From positions 930,001 to 994,000 of the forward strand of contig NZ_VCNM01000002.1 in the NCBI RefSeq assembly GCF_007671725.1: DNA of 64,000 bases. Direction: 5' to 3'. Source of the DNA: Halorubrum depositum. Its GTDB lineage: Archaea > Halobacteriota > Halobacteria > Halobacteriales > Haloferacaceae. The notes beneath the pieces are model-generated. The model was not told the DNA's origin, ran no database searches, and saw only the letters and a program-made list of their open reading frames with translations. The translations under genes were made by a program, and so were the position numbers. Shown here piece by piece: positions 16,983-26,270 of the stretch (positions within the stretch are counted from its first letter, which is position 1; every line of letters begins with the position of its first letter).

Positions 16983-17645
16983 ATGGACACCGACGGATCC
17001 GACGGCGAGGCCCCGGGCGAGCGGGGGCCGGAGGTCCCGGACGGCGACGCCATCGAGGACCGGGTGGCGCGGCTGTTCCGCAGCGGCCGGACGAACGCGC
17101 TGGTCGCGTGGGCGATGGTGGCGGTGCTCGTCGGGGCCTTCGTCGAGAGCCTGCTCGGGTTCGACCTCCTTCCGATGGCCCTCGTCGCCGCGATCACGGC
17201 GGTCGTGGTCGCGCCGGCGGTCGCGGCGCGGGATCCGCGGGTGATGCTCCCGTGGGAGGTGCTCGGGCTCGCGCTGTTGCCGATCCTCGTGCGCGCGCTC
17301 CTCGGTGGAGAACTCGGGACGTTCGCGACGTACCTCGCGATCGCCGCGTTCGCGCTGATCGTCACCGTCGAGCTCCACATGTTCACCTCGCTGCGGGTCA
17401 CCCACTGGTTCGCGGTGCTGTTCGTCGTGCTGACCACGATGGCGACGGCGGCCGCGTGGACGGTGCTCCGGTGGAACGCCGACCGGCTGCTCGGAACCGG
17501 CTACCTGACGACGAACGAGGCGCTGATGATCGAGTGGATCTACGTGACGCTGGCCGGGCTCGCCGCCGGCGTCCTCTTCGACGCCTACTTCCGGCGGCGG
17601 GGCGCGCGGCTCCGCCGGAGCATCTGGCGGGTGGTGCGCCGATGA
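16983..17645 (+). CDS. Multi-helix membrane protein, unknown function
   Basis: A 220-residue protein with a polar 40-residue N-terminus and about six hydrophobic helices from residue 41 to 205, ending in a basic tail. It is not recognised. Its stop overlaps the ATG of the next membrane gene (ATGA), so the two are translationally coupled and probably work together. Confidence 0.65.
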   Translation: MDTDGSDGEAPGERGPEVPDGDAIEDRVARLFRSGRTNALVAWAMVAVLVGAFVESLLGFDLLPMALVAAITAVVVAPAVAARDPRVMLPWEVLGLALLPILVRALLGGELGTFATYLAIAAFALIVTVELHMFTSLRVTHWFAVLFVVLTTMATAAAWTVLRWNADRLLGTGYLTTNEALMIEWIYVTLAGLAAGVLFDAYFRRRGARLRRSIWRVVRR

Positions 17646-18295
17646 GCGTCCGCGGCGCCTTCCGAGCTCGCCCATCGCTGCGGACGCAGCGCCGGCTCAC
17701 AAGGGGGATGCAGCTCCTGCTCGCCGCCATCGTCGTCTACGGCGTGGTCTTCGGCCAGCCGAAGGCGATCACCAACGGCGGGATCGGGCTGTTCGTCACG
17801 TTCGTTCCGGCGCTGCTCGAACGCAACTACGACATCCCGCTCGACCCCTGGCTCGGCGTGTGGATCACGACGGCGGTGCTGTTACACACCGTCGGATCCG
17901 CCGGGTTCTACGCCCGCGTCCCGTGGTGGGACCACCTCACGCACGCGCTGTCGGCGTCGCTGATCGCGGGCGCGGGGTACACGACGCTCCGCGCTATCGA
18001 CCTTCACAGCGACGAGATCCGGATCCCGTCGCGCTTCGCGTTCGTCTTCATCTTCGTCGTGGTGCTCGCGTTCGGCGTCGTCTGGGAGCTGTTCGAGTTC
18101 GCGCTCGACATCGTCGCCGACGAGACGGGGATCTCGATGCCGCTCGCGCAGTTCGGACTCGACGACACCGTGGCCGATCTGACGTACAACTCGATCGGCG
18201 CGCTGGTCGTGGCGCTCTTCGGCCAGGCGCACCTCACCGGCGTCGCGGAGCGGGTCCGCGAGGGGCTGTACGGCGCGTTAGACGAGCGGTCCTAG
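17642..18295 (+). CDS. DUF2238/YjdF-like membrane protein
   Basis: A 217-residue protein with five or six membrane helices. PWWDHLTHALSAS (about residues 100-112) and VVWELFEFALDIVAD (about 147-161) resemble the conserved His- and Glu-bearing helices of YjdF-like (DUF2238) proteins. The function of that family is not established. It overlaps the upstream membrane gene by four bases and the ArsA gene by four bases tail to tail; the two stop codons share the palindrome CTAG at 18292-18295. Confidence 0.7.
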   Translation: MSVRGAFRARPSLRTQRRLTRGMQLLLAAIVVYGVVFGQPKAITNGGIGLFVTFVPALLERNYDIPLDPWLGVWITTAVLLHTVGSAGFYARVPWWDHLTHALSASLIAGAGYTTLRAIDLHSDEIRIPSRFAFVFIFVVVLAFGVVWELFEFALDIVADETGISMPLAQFGLDDTVADLTYNSIGALVVALFGQAHLTGVAERVREGLYGALDERS

Positions 18296-19479
18296 CGCAG
18301 ACACGCCGCGACGACCCGCAGCGCGGCCTCGCCGCGGACCTCGTTCGCGAGCAGCGGGACGCGCTTCACGTCGCGGCCGCGGAACAGCTCCGTCGCCCGC
18401 CGGAGCGCGCCCTGCTGGACCTCCCAGCGCCGCGCGCAGAAGTCGCAAGTGTCGGGGTTCGGCTCGACGATCCACGCGGGGTCGACGTCTGCCACGTCGC
18501 CGACGCCCTCCATCACCCGATTGACGACGAGCGTGCTCACCGGAATCCCGAACTCGTCGAGGCGGGAGACCAGCCGCTCGGACTCGACGACGCTCATCTC
18601 CTCGGGGATCGTCACGACGCGGAAGTCGGTCTGCGCGGGGTCGCGCAGCACGGCCCGGAGGCGCTCGATCCGCTCTTGGAGCTCGTCGAGGTCGGCGGTG
18701 GGGTCGGCGTCGTCGTCCCCGCCGCCGAACATCCCCTTGAGCCCGTCCATCATCCCGGAGAAGCGGTTTCGAAGTTTCATCACGCGCCCGATCATCGAGT
18801 CCATGATCTCGGGAAGCTGGAGCAGCCGGAGCGTGTGCCCGGTCGGCGCGGTGTCGACGATCACCCGGTCGAAGCGCGGGTCGTCGAGGTACTCCAGCAG
18901 CTGGCGCATCGCGGCCGCCTCGTCGGCGCCGGGCATCGTCCCGCCGAGCAGCGAACCGAGCCCCTCCTCGCCGTCGGGGTCGCCGCCCGCGGCGCCGGCA
19001 TCGCCGCCCATCATCCCGCCCATCGCGTCGCCCATCTCGCCCATCCCGCCGAGCGGGTCGCCCTCGGCGCCGAACATCCCCTCCTCCATCGCGTCGTCGG
19101 GGTCGATCTCGGCGGCGAACAGGGGCACGTCCTCGCGGATTCGCGTCGGTTCGGCGGGGATATCGGTCTCGTACGTGTCGGAAAGGGAGTGGGCCGGGTC
19201 GGTCGAGACGACGAGGGTCCGGACCCCGCCGGCGGCCGAGGAGAGCCCGGTCGCGGCCGCCATCGTCGTCTTGCCGACCCCGCCCTTCCCGCCGTAGAGG
19301 ACGTATTCGGGCGCGTCGACGCCCTCCGGGAGGGCCGTGGCGTCCGTCTCGGCCGGGAGGTCGGCGTCGGTGGCGTCGGTCTCGTGACCGCCGGCTCCGT
19401 GCTCGCCGTCGTCCGCGGCCTCGTCGTCGCTCTCGGGCTCCTCGACGCGATCCACGGGTTCGACGTCGATGTCGTCCAT
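18292..19479 (-). CDS. ArsA/Get3-type ATPase
   Basis: A 395-residue deviant P-loop ATPase. The P-loop GGKGGVGKT is at residues 63-71, switch motifs are VSTDPAHSLSD (91-101) and VDTAPTGHTLRLLQ, and a Cys345-x-x-Cys348 pair near the C-terminus matches the zinc site of Get3/TRC40. A Met/Gly-rich stretch at about 131-180 (GMGEMGDAMGGMMGG) sits where eukaryotic Get3 has its client-binding helices. Get3 targets tail-anchored membrane proteins, while ArsA drives arsenite export. No arsenic genes are near, and the CxxC favours a Get3-like role. The first 55 residues are an acidic extension. Confidence 0.85.
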   Translation of the reverse strand: MDDIDVEPVDRVEEPESDDEAADDGEHGAGGHETDATDADLPAETDATALPEGVDAPEYVLYGGKGGVGKTTMAAATGLSSAAGGVRTLVVSTDPAHSLSDTYETDIPAEPTRIREDVPLFAAEIDPDDAMEEGMFGAEGDPLGGMGEMGDAMGGMMGGDAGAAGGDPDGEEGLGSLLGGTMPGADEAAAMRQLLEYLDDPRFDRVIVDTAPTGHTLRLLQLPEIMDSMIGRVMKLRNRFSGMMDGLKGMFGGGDDDADPTADLDELQERIERLRAVLRDPAQTDFRVVTIPEEMSVVESERLVSRLDEFGIPVSTLVVNRVMEGVGDVADVDPAWIVEPNPDTCDFCARRWEVQQGALRRATELFRGRDVKRVPLLANEVRGEAALRVVAACLR

Positions 19480-19611
19480 ACCGGGTCGTGCGTGCGGCGC
19501 GTACGTGTACCCGTCGGTATTGCGAGGAAGATGAAGCGTGAGCGGTTGATAATGAGACGAGCCGAGACGCCAGTCTTGCTGCGACGAACGCCCCTAAGCT
19601 CTCAGTCGCTC

Positions 19612-19910
19612 GTTTATAACTAGTCGACTCCGGATCGTCGGTGAGGACATCCAAAGCCCCAGCCGCGACGACTCGCGTGGCTCGCTGCGCGCTTCAGTCG
19701 CTCGCGTTGCTCGCTCCTTGCAGTGCTTGCGTCGCCAAGCGTCGTCCTCGCGGCTGCCCCTTTGAGTCCCACCCGGCCGCACAGCAACCGCACCTCACGC
19801 CTCCCCAGCCTCGCGGCTCCCTACGGTCGCCGCGTCCCTCGCGCGTGCTCCTCCCGGCCTATCGGCCGCTCGGAGGCACGCGCCACCGCACCGCCGTTTA
19901 TTCATATATA
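19612..19910 (-). repeat. Dispersed structured element, copy B
   Basis: A full-length copy in the minus orientation between aroA and the ArsA gene. Read on the minus strand it runs GGCGGTGCGGTGGCGCG, hairpin 1 (CGGCC-GATA-GGCCG), hairpin 2 (GCGGC/GCCGC), CGAGGCTGGGGAGGCGTGAGG, GGGACTCAAAGGGGCAG, the long arm, GGGGCTTTGGATG and CGACGATCC. The arm CAGCCGCGA pairs with TCGCGGCTG, where copy C has CAGTCGCGA and TCGCGACTG: a compensatory change. The ends are TATATGAATAAAC and GTTATAAAC. No gene is present; short open frames inside are spurious. Confidence 0.85.
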
Positions 19911-19947
19911 ATTACCGTCGCAGTCTGGCGGTCTTTATATATCTCGT

Positions 19948-21342
19948 CTACTCGCTCGCGCCGTCGCGTTCGACGGCCATCCCGAGGTCGGCCATCGCGT
20001 CGAAGAAGTCCGGGAAGGAGACGTCGACGTGCTCGCCGCCCCGGATCGTCGTGGTGCCCTCGGCGGCGAGGGCGGCCACGGCGAGCGCCATCACGATCCG
20101 GTGGTCGGCGCGGCCGTCGACGGTCGCGCCCCGCAGGTCGCTCTCGGAGCCGTGAATCGTCAGGACGTCCGGCTCCTCGGTCGTCTCGGCGCCCAGCGTC
20201 GTCAGCTCCTCGGCCATCGCGGCGACGCGGTCCGTCTCCTTGTACCGGACGTGCTCGCAGTTCGTGATGCGGGTGTCGCCCTCGGCGACCGCCCCGAGCG
20301 TGGCGATGGTGGGGAGCAGGTCGGGCGTGTCGCCCACGTCGACCTCGACGCCGGAGAGGTCGGAGCGCCGGACGGTGATGACGCCCCCGTCGCGGTCCCA
20401 CTCGACGTCTGCGCCCATGCGCTCCGCGATCCCGACGATCGCGGAGTCGCCCTGCGCGCTCGGACGGGCGCCCTCGATCCGGACCGCCTCTCCGGGCTCG
20501 GCGGCGATCGCCCCGGCGGCGACGAGGTAGGAGATCGAGGAGAAGTCGCCGGGGACGGCGTAGCTCCCGCCGGCCGGCGTGTACGACTGGCCGCCCTCGA
20601 CGACAAACCCCGCCGCGCCGGCGGCGCCGTCGAGCGCCTCGCCGTCGTCGCCGACCGGCGTCGCCTCCACCCCAAAGTCGTCGAGCAGTTCGAGCGTGAT
20701 GTCGACGTACGGCGCCGACTTGAGGGGGGTCGTCAACTCGACGTCGATCCCCCGGTCGGTGACCGCGCCGGCCATCAGCAGCGCGGTGACGTACTGCGAG
20801 GAGACGTCGCCCGGGATCGCCACCTCGCCGCCCGCGAGGGGGCCGGAAACGACCAGCGGCGCCTGCCCGTTGCCGCGGGTCGACTCCGCGCGCACGCCGA
20901 GGTCGCCGAGGGCCGTCAGGAGCGGTCCCTGCGGGCGCGACCGGAGCGACCCGTCTCCCGTCAGCACCGTCGCGCCGTCCGCGAGCGCGGCTGCGGCCGT
21001 GACCAGCCGCATCGTCGTCCCGGAGTTCGCGCAGTCGATCACGTCGTCGGGAACCGACGGGCGACCGCCGAAGCCGTCGACGGCGAGCGCCTCGGCATCG
21101 TCGGGGACGAGCGCGTCGGCGGTGTCGGCGGCATCGGCGTCCCCGCCGGATTCCGGCCCGACCGCGCCGCCGAAGGCGGTCACGGCGCGGGCGGTCGCCC
21201 GCGTGTCCGCGGAGACGAGGGGGGACCGCACGGTCGCGCCGTCGCTGTACCCCGCGGCGAGCAGCGCGCGGTGCGTGTAGCTCTTCGAGGGCGGCGCGCG
21301 AGCGGTCCCCCGAACGGTCGAGTTGGTGACGTGGGCGTCCAT
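19948..21342 (-). CDS. aroA: 3-Phosphoshikimate 1-carboxyvinyltransferase (EPSP synthase)
   Basis: A 464-residue enzyme of the shikimate pathway that joins shikimate 3-phosphate and phosphoenolpyruvate. Family motifs are [15 protein letters not shown] near the N-terminus (about residues 14-28), [57 protein letters not shown] and [11 protein letters not shown] near the C-terminus. The Met at 21342 starts [22 protein letters not shown], the normal N-terminus; the 136-codon upstream extension is noncoding. A short Asp/Ala-rich insertion (about residues 50-75) makes it slightly long. It is transcribed alone here; aroE is 27 kb away. Confidence 0.93.
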   Translation of the reverse strand: MDAHVTNSTVRGTARAPPSKSYTHRALLAAGYSDGATVRSPLVSADTRATARAVTAFGGAVGPESGGDADAADTADALVPDDAEALAVDGFGGRPSVPDDVIDCANSGTTMRLVTAAAALADGATVLTGDGSLRSRPQGPLLTALGDLGVRAESTRGNGQAPLVVSGPLAGGEVAIPGDVSSQYVTALLMAGAVTDRGIDVELTTPLKSAPYVDITLELLDDFGVEATPVGDDGEALDGAAGAAGFVVEGGQSYTPAGGSYAVPGDFSSISYLVAAGAIAAEPGEAVRIEGARPSAQGDSAIVGIAERMGADVEWDRDGGVITVRRSDLSGVEVDVGDTPDLLPTIATLGAVAEGDTRITNCEHVRYKETDRVAAMAEELTTLGAETTEEPDVLTIHGSESDLRGATVDGRADHRIVMALAVAALAAEGTTTIRGGEHVDVSFPDFFDAMADLGMAVERDGASE

Positions 21343-21453
21343 ACCGTCCCTGCCGTCCCCGGCGACAAGTCGGTACCGGACGCGGCACGATTGGGCGGGC
21401 GGGCGCCGTCCACGGTGCGAGCCGAATCGGCCGGCGGAGCGCCCCGGCGCACC

Positions 21454-21461
21454 CTTTATAC
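21454..21461 (+). promoter_or_regulatory. TATA box of the MBF1 gene
   Basis: CTTTATAC is centred about 27 bases before the ATG at 21485, giving a leaderless transcript. Confidence 0.6.
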
Positions 21462-21484
21462 CACCGGGAGCGTTACCGTCGCGT

Positions 21485-22012
21485 ATGCCCCAGTGTGAGA
21501 TGTGCGGCGCCGACCAGGCCTCGCTGACGACGACGAAGGTCGAAGGCGCCGAGCTGGAGCTGTGTAGCTCCTGTACGGACTTCGGCACCGAGGTCCGCGA
21601 CGAGTCCACCGGCTCCGGCGGCGGCAAGTACTCCACGAGCTCGAGCACCGGGAAGTCGTCCTCCTCGTCGTCGTCCTCCGGGTCCGGCGGCTCCTCGGGC
21701 GGCTCGACGCGGCCGCGCGACATGTTCGACGACATGGACGAGATCGCCACCGACTACGACGATCAGATCCGGAACGCCCGCGAGTCCCGCGGGCTGAGCC
21801 AGGAGGAGCTGGCCGACCAGCTGAACGAGAAGGCCAGCCTCATCCGCAAGCTCGAACGCGGCGACACCCTCCCGACCGACGAGGTCCAGCGGAAGCTGGA
21901 GCGCGCGCTCGACGTCTCGCTCGTCGAGGGCGAGTCGGTCGAGGACGCCGATTGGGACAGCGGCGACTCCGGGACGATGACGCTCGGCGACGTGGTCAAG
22001 CGGAAGGACTGA
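21485..22012 (+). CDS. Multiprotein-bridging factor 1-type HTH regulator
   Basis: A 175-residue protein of the archaeal MBF1 family. An N-terminal zinc ribbon uses Cys4, Cys7, Cys27 and Cys30 (CEMC, CSSC). A Ser/Gly-rich linker spans about 42-76 (a run of Ser), then a Cro/C1-type helix-turn-helix covers about 95-150 ([26 protein letters not shown]). Archaeal MBF1 is thought to act at transcription or on the ribosome. The strong TATA box sets the start at 21485; the longer in-frame extension upstream would contain that TATA box. Confidence 0.88.
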   Translation: MPQCEMCGADQASLTTTKVEGAELELCSSCTDFGTEVRDESTGSGGGKYSTSSSTGKSSSSSSSSGSGGSSGGSTRPRDMFDDMDEIATDYDDQIRNARESRGLSQEELADQLNEKASLIRKLERGDTLPTDEVQRKLERALDVSLVEGESVEDADWDSGDSGTMTLGDVVKRKD

Positions 22013-22045
22013 AGCGGTCGCCTCGCGACGTTCGCCGCTCCGCTC

Positions 22046-22459
22046 TTATTCGACGCGCAGCCACGTCCCGCCGAGAAGCACCGCGAGCAGCGCGAACGCG
22101 ACGAGCGAGAGGTTCGGGATCGTGAGCCCGAGCGCCGGGCTCTGCCACTGGACCGTCGCGCACGGGCCGCCGAGCGTGCACTGCGCCTGCGTCGCCTGGA
22201 GGTAGGAGTGGTACGTCGAGAGGCCGAGTCCGAGCCCCGCGAGCGGCAGTGCGGTCCGCGCGACCGCCGGCCTCCCCTCGATCGCCGCGACGCCGATCAC
22301 GACGACGAGGGGATACATGAGGATCCGCTGGTACCAGCACAGGTCACAGGGCGCGAGCCCGAGCCCGAGGCTGAACCAGAGGCTCCCCGCGGTCGCGACC
22401 GTCGCGACGAGCGTCGCGGCCGACAGCCAGACGGCCGCCTCCGGGAAACGGCTATTCAC
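22046..22459 (-). CDS. dsbB: DsbB-type disulfide bond formation protein
   Basis: A 137-residue membrane protein with four helices. It has the DsbB cysteine pairs Cys38/Cys41 (APCDLCWYQR) and Cys94/Cys100 (QCTLGGPC). DsbB passes electrons from dithiol oxidases to quinone and so makes disulfides in exported proteins. The start is GTG at 22459; GTGA overlaps the stop of the upstream DICT gene by four bases, so the two are translationally coupled. No DsbA-like partner is adjacent. Confidence 0.88.
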   Translation of the reverse strand: MNSRFPEAAVWLSAATLVATVATAGSLWFSLGLGLAPCDLCWYQRILMYPLVVVIGVAAIEGRPAVARTALPLAGLGLGLSTYHSYLQATQAQCTLGGPCATVQWQSPALGLTIPNLSLVAFALLAVLLGGTWLRVE

Positions 22460-23259
22460 ACCGTCGCTCCCCCCTCGTCCGTCCGTTCGGAATCCCCGTA
22501 CTGCTCGGTCAGGTAGCCGATGATGTAGTCGACGGTCTCGGGGTCGTAGCTCCAGAAGCCGAAGAACTCGCCCGGGGCGCGCTCCTCGGCGAGCAGCGCG
22601 CACTTCGCGTCGTCGTAGCCGCCGCCGTCGTACGCGACGAACCAGGTCTCGCGGATCTCCGCGGTCTCGCCGACGTGCACGGTGTAGTGTTCCACGTCGG
22701 GCGGGTTGCCCTCGTTCGCCGCGTACGCGTGGACGTCGAGCCGCTCTTTGCCGCCCAGCAGGTCGTAGGTGTCCGCCTCTCCGGTGAGTACATCGAGGGT
22801 CTGGAAGCCGGCGTGGAGCTCACCGTCGCCGACGCGCCACGCGCGGTCCTCGATCTCCCGAGACGCGGCGACCATGTCGGCGTGGGAGTAGGAGGTGAAC
22901 ATCGTCTCGTCGAGGTGATCGAGGATCGGTTCGCCGACCCGTCGCCGGTAGCCGGCTCCGACCTCGGCGGTCGCGTCGTCGCCGGCCGCGTCCCCTTCGG
23001 CCGAGCCGTCGTCGGCCGCCCCCGTCTCCCCGCCGACGCCGGGGAGGAGTTCGTCGACCGTGGCGGCCGTGACGAACTCGCCGTCGCGCGAGAGGACGGC
23101 GTACCCGTCCGGCCCCCCGTCGGTCCGCTCCTCGACGATCCGGACGTTGCGGTCGGCGAAGTGCTCGCGGAGCTCCTCCGTGACCGCCGGGTCGGCGTTG
23201 AAGACGGTCAGCGTGGCCTCGCGAGCCTCCACGCCGGCGATGAGCTCGATGAGGGACAT
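22456..23259 (-). CDS. DICT-domain sensory protein
   Basis: A 267-residue soluble protein. The N-terminus MSLIELIAGVEAREATLTVFN and the body (SYSHADMVAASREIEDRAWRVG, then HAGFQTLDVL) resemble the DICT domain, a sensory domain often linked to two-component or light-related signalling. It has no attached DNA-binding or kinase output. An acidic linker lies at about 75-105. It overlaps the DsbB gene by four bases. The ligand is unknown. Confidence 0.75.
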   Translation of the reverse strand: MSLIELIAGVEAREATLTVFNADPAVTEELREHFADRNVRIVEERTDGGPDGYAVLSRDGEFVTAATVDELLPGVGGETGAADDGSAEGDAAGDDATAEVGAGYRRRVGEPILDHLDETMFTSYSHADMVAASREIEDRAWRVGDGELHAGFQTLDVLTGEADTYDLLGGKERLDVHAYAANEGNPPDVEHYTVHVGETAEIRETWFVAYDGGGYDDAKCALLAEERAPGEFFGFWSYDPETVDYIIGYLTEQYGDSERTDEGGATV

Positions 23260-23408
23260 CGTTCGTTCCGACCCACAGCACCGGGGTATAAGGACGTTTA
23301 TGCTCCCTGCGGTGTGACGGGGCGAGTCGGCGGGCGGAACCGCGTCGATCTCCGGCGCAGCGTCGCCGGAGCATGAAGGTATTTGCGCCCGCGGCCCCGA
23401 GCCCGGAT

Positions 23409-24053
23409 ATGTTCATTCTGGTGAACCTCAAGGCGTACCCGTGCGATCCGATCGAAGTCGCGACCGCCGCCCGCGACGTCGCCGAGGCGGCCGGCGCCCG
23501 GATCGCGGTCTCGCCGCAGGCGGCCGACCTCGCCCGTGTCGCCGACACCGGCGTCGAGACGTGGGCCCAGCACGTCTCGCCGAACGACCACGGCTCCCAC
23601 ACCGGGTCGACGCTCGCCGAGGCCGTCGCCGCCAACGGCGCCGAGGGGACGCTGATCAACCACTCGGAGAAGCGGCTGAAGCTCGCCGACGTCGACGGCG
23701 CCGTCCGCGCCGCCGAGCGCGCCGACCTGGAGACGATCGTCTGCGCGAACAACCCCGCACAGGTGGGCGCGGCCGCCGCGCTCGGCCCCGACGCCGTCGC
23801 CGTCGAACCCCCCGAGCTCATCGGCGGCGACGTCTCCGTCTCGACGGCCGACCCGGGGATCGTCGAGGACGCGGTCGCGGCCGCCGACGCGGTCGACCCC
23901 GCGGTCGACGTGTTCTGCGGCGCCGGCGTCTCGACCGGCGAGGACGTGGCCGCCGCGGGCGACCTCGGCGCGTCCGGGATCCTGCTGGCCTCCGGCGTGG
24001 CGAAGGCCGACGACCCGCGGGCGGCGCTGGAGGACCTCGTCTCCGGGCTCTGA
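23409..24053 (+). CDS. tpiA: Triose-phosphate isomerase
   Basis: A 214-residue glycolytic enzyme that interconverts dihydroxyacetone phosphate and glyceraldehyde 3-phosphate. Catalytic residues are Lys8 (VNLKAY), His85 (INHSEKRL) and Glu133 ([10 protein letters not shown]); the phosphate-binding loop is [11 protein letters not shown] near residue 175-185. It is short, as usual for archaeal enzymes. [10 protein letters not shown] is the conserved N-terminus, so the start is 23409 and not the in-frame ATG at 23373. Confidence 0.95.
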   Translation: MFILVNLKAYPCDPIEVATAARDVAEAAGARIAVSPQAADLARVADTGVETWAQHVSPNDHGSHTGSTLAEAVAANGAEGTLINHSEKRLKLADVDGAVRAAERADLETIVCANNPAQVGAAAALGPDAVAVEPPELIGGDVSVSTADPGIVEDAVAAADAVDPAVDVFCGAGVSTGEDVAAAGDLGASGILLASGVAKADDPRAALEDLVSGL

Positions 24054-24129
24054 GCGCGGCGAGGGCCGCTGGAACCGCTCGATCGTACCACACCGGCGAC
24101 CGTCGCGGGTCCCTGCGCTTGCGGATCTG

Positions 24130-24135
24130 TATAAA
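24130..24135 (+). promoter_or_regulatory. Distal TATA box upstream of dnaK
   Basis: TATAAA lies 123-128 bases before the dnaK ATG. A transcript from here would carry a leader of about 98 bases or be a small separate RNA. The proximal element at 24224-24229 suggests that dnaK has two promoters, as might suit basal plus heat-induced expression; this is inference. Confidence 0.35.
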
Positions 24136-24223
24136 GACACCGGTGCGAGCGGTTCACACGATCGTCGAAACCGCACGACGTGAGCGGGATCGGCTGTCCG
24201 GTGAGATCGCGCCGTCTAGTAAC

Positions 24224-24229
24224 CTTTAA
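24224..24229 (+). promoter_or_regulatory. Proximal TATA-like box of dnaK
   Basis: CTTTAA is about 31 bases before the ATG at 24258, the usual spacing for a short or absent leader. Confidence 0.5.
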
Positions 24230-24257
24230 CCGACACAAGCCGCTAACTTTGGCTAAG

Positions 24258-26189
24258 ATGGCGAGCAACAAGATCCTCGGTATCGACCTCGGTACCACCA
24301 ACTCCGCGTTCGCGGTGATGGAGGGCGACGAGCCCGAGATCATCGCGAACGCGGAGGGCGACCGGACGACGCCCTCCGTCGTCGCCTTCGCCGACGACGG
24401 CGAGCGGCTCGTCGGGAAGCCGGCGAAGAACCAGGCCGTCCAGAACCCCGACCGCACGATCCAGTCGATCAAGCGGCACATGGGCGAGGACGACTACACG
24501 GTCGAGATCGGGGACGACGACTACACGCCGGAGCAGGTCTCGGCGATGATCCTCCAGAAGATCAAGCGCGACGCCGAGGAGTACCTCGGCGACGACGTCG
24601 AGAAGGCGGTCATCACCGTCCCTGCGTACTTCAACGACAAGCAGCGCCAGGCGACGAAGGACGCCGGCGAGATCGCCGGCTTCGACGTCGAGCGCATCGT
24701 CAACGAGCCGACCGCCGCCTCCATGGCGTACGGCCTCGACGACGAGTCCGACCAGACCGTCCTCGTGTACGACCTCGGGGGCGGCACGTTCGACGTCTCG
24801 GTCCTCGACCTGGGCGGCGGCGTCTACGAGGTCGTCGCCACGAACGGGGACAACGACCTCGGCGGCGACGACTGGGACGAGGCGCTCATCGACCACATCG
24901 CCGACGAGTTCCGGAACGACCACGGGATCGACCTCCGCGAGGACCGGCAGGCGCTCCAGCGCCTGAAGGACGCCGCCGAGGAGGCGAAGATCGAGCTGTC
25001 GAACAAGAAGGAGACCACCGTCAACCTCCCCTTCATCACCGCGACCGACAGCGGCCCGGTCCACCTCGAGCAGTCGATCACCCGCGCGACGTTCGAGAAC
25101 CTCACCTCGGACCTCATCGGGCGCACCGTCGAACCGACCGAGCAGGCGCTCTCCGACGCCGGCTACGGCAAGGGCGACATCGACGAGGTCATCCTCGTCG
25201 GCGGGTCGACCCGGATGCCGCAGGTCCAAGAGCAAGTCGAGGAGCTCGTCGGCCAGGAGCCGAAGAAGAACGTCAACCCCGACGAGGCGGTCGCGCTCGG
25301 CGCGGCGGTCCAGGGCGGCGTCCTCTCCGGCGACGTCGACGACATCGTCCTGCTGGACGTCACCCCGCTCTCGCTCGGGATCGAGGTGAAGGGCGGCCTC
25401 TTCGAGCGGCTCATCGAGAAGAACACCACCATCCCGACCGAGGAGTCGAAGGTGTTCACGACGGCCGCCGACAACCAGACGTCGGTGAACGTCCGCGTCT
25501 TCCAGGGCGAGCGCGAGATCGCCGAGGAGAACGAGCTGCTCGGCGCGTTCCAGCTCTCCGGCATCCCGCCGGCGCCCGCGGGCACCCCGCAGATCGAGGT
25601 CTCGTTCAACATCGACGAGAACGGCATCGTCAACGTGGAGGCCGAAGACCAGGGCTCGGGCAACGCCGAGTCGATCACCATCGAGGGCGGCGTCGGCCTC
25701 TCGGACGAGGAGATCGACCAGATGCAGGAAGAGGCCGAGAAGCACAAGGAGGAGGACGAGGCCCGCCGCGAGCGGATCGAGGCCCGCAACGAGGCCGAGA
25801 CGACGATCCAGCGCGCCGAGACCCTCTTAGAGGAGAACGAGGAGGAGCTCGACGACGACGAGCTCGTCGCCGACATCGAGGCGGCCATCGAGGACGTCGA
25901 GGAGGTCCTCGAAGACGAGGACGCCGACACCGACGAGATCGAATCGGTCACCGAGGCGCTCACCGAGCAGCTCCAGGAGATCGGCAAGCAGATGTACGAG
26001 GGACAGGCCGCGCAGGCCGGTCCGGGCGGCGCCGGCGGCGCTGCCGGCGGTCCGGGCGGTCCCGGCGGCATGGGCGGCGCGGCAGGTCCGGGCGGTGCGG
26101 CCGGCCCCGGCGGCGCGGGCGCCGACGGCGACGGAGACGAGTACGTCGACGCCGACTTCGAGGACGTGGACGACGACGACGAGGAGTAG
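24258..26189 (+). CDS. dnaK: Molecular chaperone DnaK (Hsp70)
   Basis: A 643-residue ATP-dependent chaperone. The nucleotide-binding domain begins [16 protein letters not shown] (about residues 9-24) and includes [15 protein letters not shown] and [13 protein letters not shown]. The substrate-binding domain starts near residue 390 ([14 protein letters not shown]), followed by a helical lid. The C-terminal 55 residues are Gly/Pro/Ala-rich with an acidic end ([16 protein letters not shown]). dnaJ follows by 81 bases; grpE is not in the window. The start ATG at 24258 matches the family N-terminus; the longer upstream frame is not coding. Confidence 0.97.
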   Translation: MASNKILGIDLGTTNSAFAVMEGDEPEIIANAEGDRTTPSVVAFADDGERLVGKPAKNQAVQNPDRTIQSIKRHMGEDDYTVEIGDDDYTPEQVSAMILQKIKRDAEEYLGDDVEKAVITVPAYFNDKQRQATKDAGEIAGFDVERIVNEPTAASMAYGLDDESDQTVLVYDLGGGTFDVSVLDLGGGVYEVVATNGDNDLGGDDWDEALIDHIADEFRNDHGIDLREDRQALQRLKDAAEEAKIELSNKKETTVNLPFITATDSGPVHLEQSITRATFENLTSDLIGRTVEPTEQALSDAGYGKGDIDEVILVGGSTRMPQVQEQVEELVGQEPKKNVNPDEAVALGAAVQGGVLSGDVDDIVLLDVTPLSLGIEVKGGLFERLIEKNTTIPTEESKVFTTAADNQTSVNVRVFQGEREIAEENELLGAFQLSGIPPAPAGTPQIEVSFNIDENGIVNVEAEDQGSGNAESITIEGGVGLSDEEIDQMQEEAEKHKEEDEARRERIEARNEAETTIQRAETLLEENEEELDDDELVADIEAAIEDVEEVLEDEDADTDEIESVTEALTEQLQEIGKQMYEGQAAQAGPGGAGGAAGGPGGPGGMGGAAGPGGAAGPGGAGADGDGDEYVDADFEDVDDDDEE

Positions 26190-26270
26190 CGTCGACCACG
26201 CGTCGGCCGTCGGGAGGACGGGCCCCTTAACACGACCCAGCCACGAACGACTCAACAACGAACGTAACGC

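Noticed and set aside
19594-19782. Open frames inside the repeat copies (also near 53882-54292)
   Set aside because: The copies do not share a conserved reading frame, and their differences keep base pairing and not codons.
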